Source of the DNA: Thereva unica
Taxonomy: Eukaryota; Arthropoda; Insecta; Diptera; Therevidae
Length of the DNA: 64,000 nt
Assembly (NCBI GenBank): GCA_949987705.1
Contig: OX465283.1
Location: forward strand, 165,927,850 to 165,991,849
Direction: 5' to 3'
Each line of letters begins with the position of its first letter. Position 1 is the stretch's first letter. Below the pieces are notes generated by a model that ran no database searches, was not told the DNA's origin, and saw nothing but the letters and a program-made list of their open reading frames with translations. The position numbers were made by a program, and so were the translations under genes. This document shows, piece after piece, positions 20,976 to 31,969 of the stretch.

Positions 20976-23900
20976 TAATAAAAAAGGCACAATAAAATTA
21001 AAGAGTAAAAATTACAAAGTAAGTCAAAAAGAGAAAGTTAAATAAAGGAAGAAAATCACTGAACTGTTTGATAACCGTATCCATCCAAGCTGTATTTGTT
21101 TTTAGAACCTAACCAAATCCTTCACGTTTTCCCTGCTATGGTCACACCTTAATGTAACTTTAATGCCGCTAACTTCTATAACAAATAAAAGTTAAATAGC
21201 TTGAAACTACATAGTTAAAACTTCCAGTTAGAAACGCCAACTTTGACCATTTCTCCATTTCGCCAACAGAACCAACTTTGACATTTCTCATTTGTCAAGA
21301 ATCACCTGACTTTATTTCGGGGTATTTACATATATCCGCATTTTAGTATGGCAGTACTCCCGGCGGATCTCAGAATCACTAAACAGGGTGAAGAGAGTCT
21401 CAACTGCGGATGGAGTTTCCGATCCGCCGGATCTGGAAATCGAGGCAATCATAATGTAATTGTGAAAAATTATTTATTTGCGATTTTCAATACCGATCGT
21501 CGCATTGTATAAACAAAATGTATGCAATTGTTACAAGCATCCCATCAATACACGATTATTTAAATAACATGTTTTAATAACTTCAACACGTTGTTGCTGC
21601 TGTTATCGACTACTCTCCATAACTGAAAAATGTTAACTGATAAATGACAGCCAAATCAAAATGGCGGCCAAACAAAATTGGCCTAGGACAAAAAAAGGCA
21701 CCTTGTACTATTATTGCACTTTTGTCCGCATTTACTCCTTTCAAAATGTGTAATTAATGTCCTAGTCCATAAGATTTTATTATTTGTACATATTTTTGTC
21801 AATAAACAATAATAATAATCAACTTAGCTTAAATGACAAAAACTGCTAAGATTCCAAAACTTAACGAAACAAATAAATTTTTATTAAATGGAAAAATATG
21901 GCACAAAAGTAATTTTCAACTTTTTATTAATTATTGCCTGTGGTTCCCAAAAGCATCGACTTTAACTAAATTTCAGTAAAATTTTATTTACTACAAACGA
22001 GGAGCAAAAGTGTTTCTTAATCATAAATTCCCCCAGAACAATAAAAAATGTCATCAGGACAGAAATGCCGAAGCGAGCCGAAGCGTGAAATTGTTAAAAT
22101 ATGCTCTCGTTTTACTGTAGCGTAAAAGCTCCTATAAACAAAATACGCATGAAGTAATTTGACAACAATTTTGCCCGTCTTTGAATCCATCACCAGCCGT
22201 GACCTATCCCAACCGGTGGCTGTTCCACAGGACGAGAGGACTCCCCCGGCTCGCATAGACACGAAAGTGTGCCGTTGACATAAATTTCATTTTTATTAAC
22301 AAAACTGTCGCTAATAACAATAAAATGTCCCGAAATTCAAGGACATCGATTTTTTCGTCATCCCCCCCACATCCTGATGATACTCTCTACAGAGTCACCA
22401 GATCCACAGTGAAGAGCCTTGCAGCCCCGAAGTGCCCCTCTGCGGTAGACATGTTGATGAGATGCCAGGCTATGGGTAATGGGAAGGATATCCGGCAAGG
22501 ATCACAAGGATGAAGGGCTGCTTCGAGCCACATAGAAAAGTCCAATCGCCATAGAGAGTTGATGGGGTATTACAAGCAAGTAGGCAGGATAAATTTTCCC
22601 CACTAAATCAATTTAATAGAAAGGGGAACGCTGCTGGGTTTGTGTGTTAATGCCCTGTGACGTCACGACAGATATAGTCCAATGTATAACTCCCGAGTCG
22701 AGTCCTGTGGTTCCAGAATCTTGCCGTCGACTCGTGGTTGGGCAGCACAGGCACTTGAAGGGATTTTGCGCAGATCCGGCTGCTGCAGTTGTTGTTGCTG
22801 CTGCACTCTATCCTGCACCCCAAGACCGGCGAACCCATGGACAAGGATCAACAGCAAAAAAATCGTTCATATTTCTCGCAATAATCGCCATTTTCTCAAA
22901 TCTCTCGACTCTCGAGCTTTTGTGTAATTTTAATTGTCTGACATCGATTTGCCGAGGACTCGATTGAGTGCAATACCCGATATCTGCTTGTCATACATTA
23001 TCCTCCCGCTGGCGTCTGATTTCAATGTCAATGTCGTCATAAATGTCTGATTTTATCTCCGCATAATTTATTATCGGAGTGCGGCGGAGGAGAGCGCTTT
23101 CAAACAGGCAAGCAAACGAAATTAACACAGCGAAGTTTCTGTAGGACATTTCATGGTGTTCACTTTTTACACATCGGTGTTTCGAAAATCAATATATCGC
23201 CATACGTAGGCTGAGCTGTCAATCCCCATGTCATATCTTAACGATTTCCGGGTGAACAACATCTCCTGATTTGATTGATGGCGTTCCAAGTCTGCTAGTT
23301 AATAGGTTTCCACATAATAACTGGGTCAATTTCAGGGGAAAATGCTCATAAGGCGAGCATGAGAGTGACTGGAATTAAATATGTAGAGTCTCGAGCAGGT
23401 TCAATTTTTGGACTGTTGACAGAAATATTGGTTTTGCACGTATTTGGATTGAAATGGCATTAAAACAAAAGAAGCCGAGTCAGTCAAAGCTTCACTGGCA
23501 GCAATTTCTCGTAGTTTACAGTTACGTACACAGATGTCTCTGCTGCCCACAAAGGTTCTTGGTGAAGAAGCGAACTTAATTAGTAGCTCCGACCGCCACT
23601 AATTAATCATTGGTTGTTAGCCAACGGCCCCGGCTGATTTAATTATTCGAGAGCTGAGTCCACCACCACCTCAGAAATTAAAGTCTCCGGGTACCTGGGT
23701 ACCATACCTAAACGGTAGAACACAAGCTGTTACATTTCAAGGTTTCTTATCGACGGAAATTGAGGCTGCTTTCGGTGTACTCCACGTTAGTCTTCTTGGC
23801 AACTTTTGTTTCAATATATGTATTTGTGATCTATCCAAGGATTTAAAAGACATTCCGCATTTGTTCCGCTTCCTCCAGGTCCCGTTCTTACCTATCGATT

Positions 23901-24138
23901 TTTTTTGGATGCGATAGATGACATCGTTTAACCTCGTCATTGCCGTGAAGGGTCCCTTCCATTTCCTTTGTAGTTTTGGCCATTTACTTTTTATCCATCG
24001 AGGATTTTATAGGTAGACTCGATCACCTTCCTTAAATCCAGATCCATTCACCCTTAGGTCTTAGTCGGTCTTCATTCTATTGCGCGATTCCAAATTTTAA
24101 ATCACCTGGCAGCGTTATCTGTTTCTCTGTCTGTCCTA
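20976..24138. other. no gene recognised
   Basis: AT-rich sequence. AAAATGGCGGCCAAACAAAATTGGCC at 21659 on includes a GCCGCCATTTT-type word (a YY1/Pho-like site) also seen inverted at 19647. Frames at 22644-22967 contain a CTG/CTGCTG-rich patch encoding cysteine or alanine runs and look spurious. No mobile-element ends recognised. Confidence 0.4.
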
Positions 24139-24576
24139 TACTGAGTTTCCATGAGAGTTCAACCAGAGTTGAACCCGAGTTGAACTCCATGGAAACAGTC
24201 GCAGTCAAGAGTTTTCGTTAAAGATTTTCAACTCTGCTCAACTCAACGAAAATAGGTAGATTGAGCAGAGTTCACGCACTCAACTACAAACGGGATTGTC
24301 AAATGTTAAAAAAGTCAAAATGTCGCGCCTGTTTATAACATTTCTGTTATACAACGAACACAATAAATTAATTTTATGGTCCATGATCGCTATTTTATAA
24401 TAACAAAAATATTACGTCAAATTTAAAAACAGCTGCTTGCTTAATACAAGTACACATTCAGCTGTTTGTACACAGGCAAAAAAGTCAGCCATGGAAACGC
24501 ATAGAGTTGAGTCGTTGAGGTGAAGTGTCATTTCAACTCAACCTCAACTCAACTCGACTCCCATGGAAACTAGGTA
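24139..24576. mobile_element. non-autonomous TIR element, GTTTCCATG family, copy B
   Basis: The left end is TACTGAGTTTCCATGAGAGT and the inverted right end is TACCTAGTTTCCATGGGAGT, so 17 of 20 bases agree. CTA is present immediately outside both ends, a possible 3-bp target duplication. GAGTTGA/TCAACTC words are repeated inside both ends. Internal GATTTTCAACTCTGCTCAAC and AACGAAAATAGGTAG match copy A at 9248-9927. There is no coding capacity. A 3-bp duplication would suit a PIF/Harbinger-like origin, but that is inference. Confidence 0.6.
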
Positions 24577-24904
24577 CTAGACACCGTTTTTGATTCAATT
24601 ATATAGAAATATTCCTCATATAAATTTGAAAACCTACTTCTACCGTTTCTACACTTTTCACTGTTGCTACACTTGTTAGGGGAAAATTATGAAATTCCCT
24701 ACATTTCAGAATGTGGCAAACTTTACGACAACAGAGGAAATGACGAGGATACACTATGGTCAATGCTCTTTCATTTGGAGCTAGGATCAGAAGAATTTAC
24801 GATATCCCAACTCTTGAACAATCTACATTCAGATTACACGAAAATGACACTTATTTGGCAAAATCAAAGCAAAGTCCGCCATATTGGACACGAAATTAAT
24901 AATT

Positions 24905-25260
24905 TATCATAAATTCGTTACCATAATTCGCGACCCTAAAAACCCTAGATATCCAGTTTTATTGGAATCGGAACTCAATTGCAAAAATTCGTCCGCCATT
25001 TGTAATTTATAAGTTCTGATCATAAATTCGATTTTTGCTACCTTAAGAAACCCCAGATATGCCGATTTTCATTGGAATCAGAACACAGTTGGCAAATTCG
25101 TCGGCCATATTGGGGCGGCCATTTTGAATTTATAAATTCTGATAACAAATTCGTTATTTGCTACTTTAAAACCACCCAAATACCGATTTTCATGGAAATC
25201 GGAACAAAATGGATAAATGGCCATTTTGAATTTCGGTCATATTTCGGCGGCCATTTTGAA
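24905..25260. repeat. minisatellite, about three diverged units of 110-125 bp
   Basis: Units contain in order: TCATAAATTCG or ACAAATTCG, TTTGCTAC, AAACCC.AGATA, GATTTTCATTGGAATCGGAAC (variants), CAAATTCGTC and GGCCATTTTGAATTTATAA. Unit starts are near 24909, 25019 and 25142. The last unit ends with two GGCCATTTTGAAT words and abuts the MITE at 25268. Confidence 0.6.
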
Positions 25261-25267
25261 TGTCATG

Positions 25268-25409
25268 GAGTGCGCCATCTAGCTAGACTAGCTTGGGATT
25301 TCAACTTTTTTATCCGATTTTGACAAATGAGCAAAATTTATTTAGGATATTCTCTCAAAAACTCGGAGTTATTCAATGTTGAAATACCGAAGATCTAGAT
25401 GGCGCACTC
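25268..25409. mobile_element. 142-bp MITE derived from a mariner
   Basis: It starts GAGTGCGCCATCTAG and ends with the exact inverse, CTAGATGGCGCACTC. Read in reverse, its interior follows the left end of the element at 19978 (CATCTAGA.CTTCGGTATTTC, AACATT, ATAACTCCGA, and TTTGTCAAAATCGG in inverse position). This suggests an internal deletion derivative mobilised by that transposase family. Confidence 0.65.
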
Positions 25410-28400
25410 TATACAAATGATCGAAACATTTAGATACCATAATTCGTACTCTTTAGCAAGAAGTAATATCCAGAAATATCGAGTTTGTAGCGAACTTCTT
25501 TCCAACTTCATTTAATACACTCTGAAAAAACTGCACCCTTAAACCTAACCTGGAATTTGTCCTGAAATCAACATTTGCCTATTCCACAATTCGGGATCTT
25601 TTTATGGATTTAAAAAATACCACCTGTGCTAGGTGGAGCAGCAGCAGCAGAGCAGGCAAAAACGTAAATCAATTTCGGAGAAAAACCCAACGCTCCGAAA
25701 TTTGATTTGAAAGGACTTCTCGAATCGTAATCCTTTTAGGCGCCTTTGAAAAATCCACTCAACCACAACCTAATTTCCCTGCAAAACTTGACCTATCTGT
25801 GCTTTTGATAAATTACATTTGCATTGAAATCCAACATCCGTTCGCCATCCCCTGGCTGCCCGCCCCGCACGAAAGTTAAACTTTGCGAAAGTAGAAATTG
25901 GGCAAACCTCAAAAATATATCATTCGACTCGAACTCGGCAAAATGTGGTGTAGTAGAACCCTTGACTCCCCTTTCAACAATCCGTAAACTAAAACACCGA
26001 TACTCGATTACCAGCCGAACGGAGATAAAGCCAGGACCAGGGGAGTCCTTGGAGAGCTGCCGAGGCGGTGGGTGGAGGTGGGCTCCGTAGAAAAAACTCA
26101 ATTTGAAAAATATCTTGCCATTACACATAAGGGTTTATATCTAAATTACATGTACACTGAGTAGAGTCATTTGTCACTTTTCCTCATGGTACCCAGCCCT
26201 TCGTATCTGACAACTTACAATTTCCTTTTCCCTTCGTTGCTGTCGCTACGGTTGAATGTAGTCTAACATCATCAAACCGTTGAGTCCACCCTTTGCGCCC
26301 CAGCACTCCGGCACAATGGCACTACCCACCCCCGGGTATCGCCGAAGTGAAATGAAATAAAACAGGATTCGTACTTGAGCTGGGTGGAGAGTCCTGTTTC
26401 TGTGCATTTAAGAGGTTGGAGAGCAAAACTTTTGCAGGAGGAAGAACAAGAGCAAAAAACAACACTACTATGCGGAAGGATTCAAGTGCAGGGTGGGTGC
26501 CGGGTGTCGGATGTCGAAGGAGACTCGTCGTCTAGCGAGTTCCATTTAAACATGTCTCCTGGGAAGGAGCGAATTCATAAAGACTGATAATATGGAGCCG
26601 GGTTTTATCGGGCGGTTCCATTTTTTATCAGTTGACACCATTAGCCCCCGACAGGTCCTCGCTTCTATGAGGACTCTAATGTGCTCCCGTAGAGCTGGCA
26701 GGGGCGCGATGAAGCCGAGAAATGTGCAAAAATATGCACCCTCGGATATGTTTAATGCATACGCTGAAAAATTTGTCAACACTCCCGGCACTGGCAGTTG
26801 CCAAAGTCTGGTGGAAAACAAAACTTTCAAGTCCTTACGTGGCGAATCCTTTTTATAATATGCATAAAGTTTGTGTTCTGTGTTTGTCTTCATTGGAACG
26901 ACATGTCATTCCGAGAAACGAACTGAGTCGAGGATTTGAATCTCTCGTGCCATCGTGGGCTTCTGGTAGTTGTGTCCTTAAATTGTAATGCGGTGCGGAA
27001 AGGTCCTGAATTATCGGAGTTTTTTAGCTTAAAGTGTGATCATCTTCTCGGGTAATGAGAGCGATTTATTATAATAAACGTGGCAAAACTGTGATAATTT
27101 ACAGCTTTTACCGCAACACATATCTTAAAAAAGCCAAGAAATCCCCACCTACGCCCAGCTAAGTAAAACATCTGTTCTGTCAAGCAGGTAAATTGCAAAC
27201 GCATAAATCTCCTCTGAAATATGCTTTTCGTCTTTTCTTCCTCAATTTGTGCCTATGTACGGGCAAATAACCTCCCGAAAGGTCCTCTGCTCGCCCCCGA
27301 AAGAAATTGTACCGGAAACTGGCCCATAAGTAGTAGTCACCATCCCAAACAAGGAAGTACGCAGCCAGGAGACTTTATATCAGCCAAAAAGGGACTAGCA
27401 GGAGCCAGAGCGCATAAGGATCTTGTAGAATATATATACACGTAGGTACGTCGCCATAACAACCTTCGCATCTAGGACTAAAACATCACATAAAACGTGT
27501 GTAATGGTTCTGTGTGTAATCGAGCGATAGGTGTCTGTGACAGGTTGAGAAATGGCGGTCCAGTGGCCACAAGGGTGCCATCCATCACATACAGAAAGGA
27601 GCCGCTGCTACAATTTCATCGTCCTTGAAAACTTATCCAGTTTCTTCCCTCTCCCGACGTCGACGTCCTATCCAGCTAACCTAATATGGGCACACATATC
27701 CGCAAAGGTCCACGAATTGAAAACCTTTTAGCATCCGCACACTCATATCGAATATCGAGGCTCCGACCAATCCAATATTGGACACCCGATACGGGGACCT
27801 AGATCCAGGAATTAAAATTTATCGCCAATTTGTTAGACAGCACCGCAGTTGATGGCATCCTGGCTAAGTGGTTAACTCAGACACTGGTTAAGCGCAGAGC
27901 AGCAGCGGCGCTGGAAGGAGTCGAGGCGAAATAAAAAGGATGAAGACCAAGGACTCGTGTGTGTGCCGAATTCTTGCAAATGAGCAGAGCCGAATTAATT
28001 TTTATTCGGAGCTGCCTAGGCATTAGGCAGAAGTCCAGTAATTTATTATCGTCCATCCCCATGCAGCCATGCCGAACCGAAATACAACTTTGTCCCCTTA
28101 CATGAGGCCGAGGACATGTCAGGACGAGATGTACTGCAGGACCGGGGTGAGAAATGCTCAAAGACACAGGTCGCTGCCAAGATGTGGGCCAGGATGCCAG
28201 GAGGCTGCGGCCCGGGAATGGTGCGGCGGCGGCGGCGTCTGGGGTGGGCGGATAACATGCCTAGAGAGGGTATTACCAAATTGAGTTACATTTCTTATAA
28301 AGGCGAAATGCCTATACGACAGTTTGGGGAGTAATTAAGAAGCCCCAATTCATTTATCATGGATAACATTATTGCATTACGCCAGCACACGAACACTAGC

Positions 28401-29315
28401 CAACTAGACACATTTAGATTCAGTTTAATGTATGCCACTTAACCACCAGGATATGCGTGCGGGGATCCGAGGGCTCAGTGGCCGAGGGGTACTATCCTGC
28501 TGCTGATTGCTTTACAACACCTTGTGGACTCATTTCGTATGCTCCCTACATGCTAGTCTTTAACCTTTAATTTCTTATTGTCCTCGACGCCCGGAATCTA
28601 AATGGCTACTTAAAGTTATTAAGATTGTAACAATTTTTCTTGTCCTCCTTTTTTGGTTTGCAGTTTTTTTCCGGTGTTTTAAGGATGTTGCCGGGTGCTT
28701 TATGGAAGGAGCCGAGTGATAAACAGCACCCCACCCCCAAGAAGTGTGATATTTTTTCTTGTCCAGTGCTGTTACCATAAGTTCGGTTATAATTATGGAC
28801 AGTAGATAAGTGTTTTTAGAAGGCGCTATTTAGTTGGCTTTGCATAAATTATTGATGCCTAGTGCTCTTTGCACAGACCTAGAGTGCAGACCCTTTTGTG
28901 TAGGCTTTTTGCGCAGTTTTAAAACTGAATCAGGCATATTATTATCCTTCTAGGGAGGGAGGATTCCTCGAAGGTTCTTCAAGTGTTTGTAGTGTTCTTC
29001 TTACTTTCGTCTTAGGGCGTCTTTGCAGGCACAGTGACCTTCTGTTCCATTGTGTCAATCTCAAAGCTGTCGAGGTCAAGCCTTTTCGTTCGTTTGTTCG
29101 TTAATGTCACGGGAAACAGGGAAGCCTCAATGGGCGAGAATCAATCCCATCCTCGGCGCAGCGTCAGAAATGCCTAGCAGTGGTCCCCTGTTTCGAGAGC
29201 TGCTCAAAAGAACCGATAGTTACAATCAACCGTGTGAAGTGTGTTCGCTGTAAGACCCACCCTAATATGCTCGCTCTCCATAGCTTACTGGATAGAGACT
29301 GATGCAGCGCCGGTA
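25410..29315. other. no gene recognised
   Basis: No recognisable domain in any frame; the largest (25793-26128 and 26546-26893, minus strand) encode unfamiliar peptides and overlap plus-strand frames. A GCGGCGGCGGCG run at 28225 and the second GGGTGGGTGCCGGGTGTC (26491-26508) are the only local oddities. Confidence 0.4.
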
Positions 29316-29456
29316 CGGCCCTAGCATTTGTTCAGAGTGGAGTGAGACTGTCTTTGGGCGAGACTGTCTCAATTGTATTTCGGGTTGTCCTAAATAAGCC
29401 TTTTCTCGAGGCCTGCCGAGGCAGCCGTGGCGTGATAGTCAAGCGTATCTGGACAA
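29316..29456. repeat. dispersed repeat family R1, copy B
   Basis: Colinear match to 10002-10160, including GGCCCTAGC, TTGTTCAG, GACTGTCTTTGGGCGA, TTGTATTTCGGGTTG, GAGGCAGCCGTGGCGTGAT and TATCTGGACAAG. Here the sequence after ACAAG is unrelated to the RTE tail found in copy A, so this copy shows the empty state on that side. Confidence 0.55.
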
Positions 29457-30379
29457 GCTTTATATTGGAAGCAGTCTTCATTTCCTTCATTTAGGATATT
29501 GGAGGTTGATTTGATTTGGAGTCGCATTTTGTCATATGCTGTTGCTGTGAGGATTTAGCGGCTTTAAAAGTACAATATCTAGAGTCACTTTGGTTTTGTA
29601 GCGGACGATGTGACGGAATGTAACTCCAAAGCGAGTCAACCTCTAGTGTGGTGAGCGACACATTTGTTGCGACAGTCCAGGACCGGATTCCGGTTGTAGA
29701 GCCTTTTAATAAATAATAGCATAACAGGGCATTAGAGCAAGTGCTTCTTACCAAAGTTGCTTCCACGATGTTTCGCCAGCTACGCCAGCCTTTCTTAAGT
29801 TGGTTACCTCGGGGTTTCTGCTTCGATGAGGGGGCATTGCAAGTTTGGCTGGGGGCACTTTGGGACATGCAATTTTCTTGATCCTAAGCTATGCCCGACC
29901 AAACTTGCCGCCAATATGGCCACCCGTCCGTCTCAACTCGTCAATAGACCTTTGGTCCGCGAGCTTCGCATTACCTTGAGAAGGTCAAGTTAAACCGCAG
30001 GTCGGCGGAATCCATCATTTGTAGTAAAATCACCCTGTACAATTCGTCCGTTCAACACGATTGTTTACACCTTTGGATTGCGGGTTACCAGACAGGCGCA
30101 GCTTGATGATACCTCATCTGTCCACGCCTTCATGCTTAAGCAGGATGTCGCCAGAGATCTACATTCTTCTTCTTGCTTTGAAAAATGCGGTTTCTTGCCA
30201 AGTTTCTTCGGTTTCCTGATTCTGGTCAATTGGCAGATTGGGACCAGGTCACGGCGGAGTTAGAGATCTACATATGGTCGGTATTGGAACTTAGGCTCCG
30301 TGATTGTGCCGTGTTCGGGTCACATTGGGTTACATCACAGCCAATCCCATAACCCCCTTTAAATAATGCTTCCTCCTCG
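29457..30379. other. no gene recognised; core repeat copy 3 inside
   Basis: The 30-bp core at 29675-29703 lies within a minus-strand frame of 125 codons (29491-29868) that resembles nothing known to me. The rest is featureless. Confidence 0.4.
29675..29703. repeat. dispersed 30-bp core repeat, copy 3
   Basis: GTCCAGGACCGGATTCC followed by GGTTGTAGAGCC; compare 165-195 and 2428-2458. Confidence 0.5.
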
Positions 30380-31230
30380 TTTGCATCGTAGGTTCACCTT
30401 GATTTTGTTTTTTCTACATTCTTAGACCTGCTCTCAATGCACATATTTCGCTAAGCTATATTGTTTGCTGCATTTCTTCTCTGAAATGAGCTAGAAGCGC
30501 CATATCATCAGCTTATTCCAGATTTTCTAGCCGTTATACCATTTCCCATCTGATTCCTCTTACTTCTCTGCTGGCTTTCTTCATTGTTTCGTCAAGTACA
30601 GCAATGAAAAGTAATGGTGAAGCTGACAACCTTGTAGCACTCCAATTGTCGTGGTTATTTGATCACTTAATGGTCCATTACGAAAAAGCCCAAGCTCTGA
30701 TTCATCGTATAACACCACAATCTTTTGAATTAATTTTGTTGATGCTTTCTTCTCTTTTAAAACTTTCTTCACCTCGGGCGAGTTCACGCAATTCGACATT
30801 CAACGATCCACATAAGTCGATTTTTGTTGAATGTCATTTTCACAGCAAAACCGCCGGAAAAAATGCGAAAAATTAATAGAACCACTGTAATAACATCGTT
30901 TTTAAAGAGTCTTCTGCTAAAGTCTGGTGCTTCTCCTGTATATTTTCATGGGTTGGAGCGACATTTGTGATCTCTTGTTGCATTTTTCATAAAAATTCAC
31001 TTTTTGTGCTTTCTTCGTTCATTTTAACTATGTCCAAATTCTTCTTTCTTATACTCTGTAGTTTATTATATTGCACGCTCGGCCTGATTTTTCCTGCGAG
31101 AAATGTGTGATCGCTGTTAATGCCCGCTTCACTTTTCGTTCTCATCAAGCCTAGTAAAGAATTTGAACGGAAACCACATATAAACCCACGAACTTGACGA
31201 CAATAGCTGTTTTTCATTAATCCTGTCAAA
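30380..31230 (-). pseudogene. RTE-type LINE remnant (endonuclease end and RT motifs)
   Basis: The minus-strand frame 31229-30987 contains MRTKSEAGINSDHTFLAGKI, matching the last conserved block of the AP-endonuclease domain (R...GAD..SDH.LL...). Farther along (30799-30581) VVLYDESELGLFRNGPLSDQ precedes TTTIGVLQGCQLHHYF, a decayed V.QGC.LSP palm motif B. Decayed stretches resembling the region around the YADD motif follow in shifted frames with many stops; no intact catalytic motif remains. It probably belongs to the same broad group as the remnants at 10161 and 50135. Old and inactive; the boundaries are approximate. Confidence 0.55.
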
Positions 31231-31252
31231 ATTACCTAACAATAGAGTCACC

Positions 31253-31969
31253 TGTTAGGGAGTCGCAGAAGTGATATATTATTTCGTTCGAACTACGTAC
31301 TCAAAATGAAAAAGTACAGGGGAAAATTGGATGTACGGCGTATGCGGATAGCAACTAATAAGTGTTATCTTCTTTAGTCTCGTTTGAAACACTTTTATAT
31401 ATCCAAGCTCTCTCCTTATCCAAGTTCTAGATCTTTTCAACACAGTCTGGAGACCCTCTAGTAATGGATACTGCGATGATTTATGCGCCATCTGTTCGTT
31501 AAAAAGCTGAACCAACGATTGTCGGTAACAACTCTGGTTGTTGTCTGAACTAATGATTTATGTACTAAACTAAAATTGGAACGAACGATAATTGAAGACA
31601 ACTTCAAGCTTCTTGCCGAAAAGGAAAGAACATACCACTAGGAGCTAGAAAATGGACGAAGGTTCCAGAAGTTAAATAAAAGTGGAGCTTGGATATAGGC
31701 GCTGAGAAGTCAGTTTTTGATTTGAAACGCGATGAAAGTGTCCTAAAGTGAGAAAAGTGAAAAGTGGTGATTTAAAAGTGAATTATAAAGCGATAGATAG
31801 AATTTAATAGTGCGAGTTATTAAATTGAAAGTGATTATAGTGAACTGTAAGAATTGTGTTTGTTATTAAATTGTATTTTGGTTTGAAATAAATAAGTTTT
31901 TGTGTGGATAATTAAAAAGTGTATTCCTTAATTAATCCTACGAATCCATTAAGCCTTAAAAACGTAACA
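31253..31969 (+). mobile_element. candidate solo LTR
   Basis: Starts TGTTAGGG and ends CGTAACA (TGTTA/TAACA inversion), 717 bp. The interior has GGATATAGGCGCTGAGAAGTC followed by AGTTT, which looks like a retrotransposon TATA/initiator core, then a run of AAGTGAAAAGTG-type sequence and several AATAAA words. No primer-binding site follows and no matching target duplication is seen, so it would be a solo LTR. Evidence is compositional. Confidence 0.35.

Noticed and set aside
22644..22967. Cysteine- or alanine-rich secreted protein
   Set aside because: The overlapping frames on both strands stem from a CTG/CAG-rich patch; there is no signal peptide or splice support.
24905..25260. CRISPR array
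   Set aside because: Repeats are over 100 bp, diverged and without regular short spacers, and the DNA is eukaryotic.
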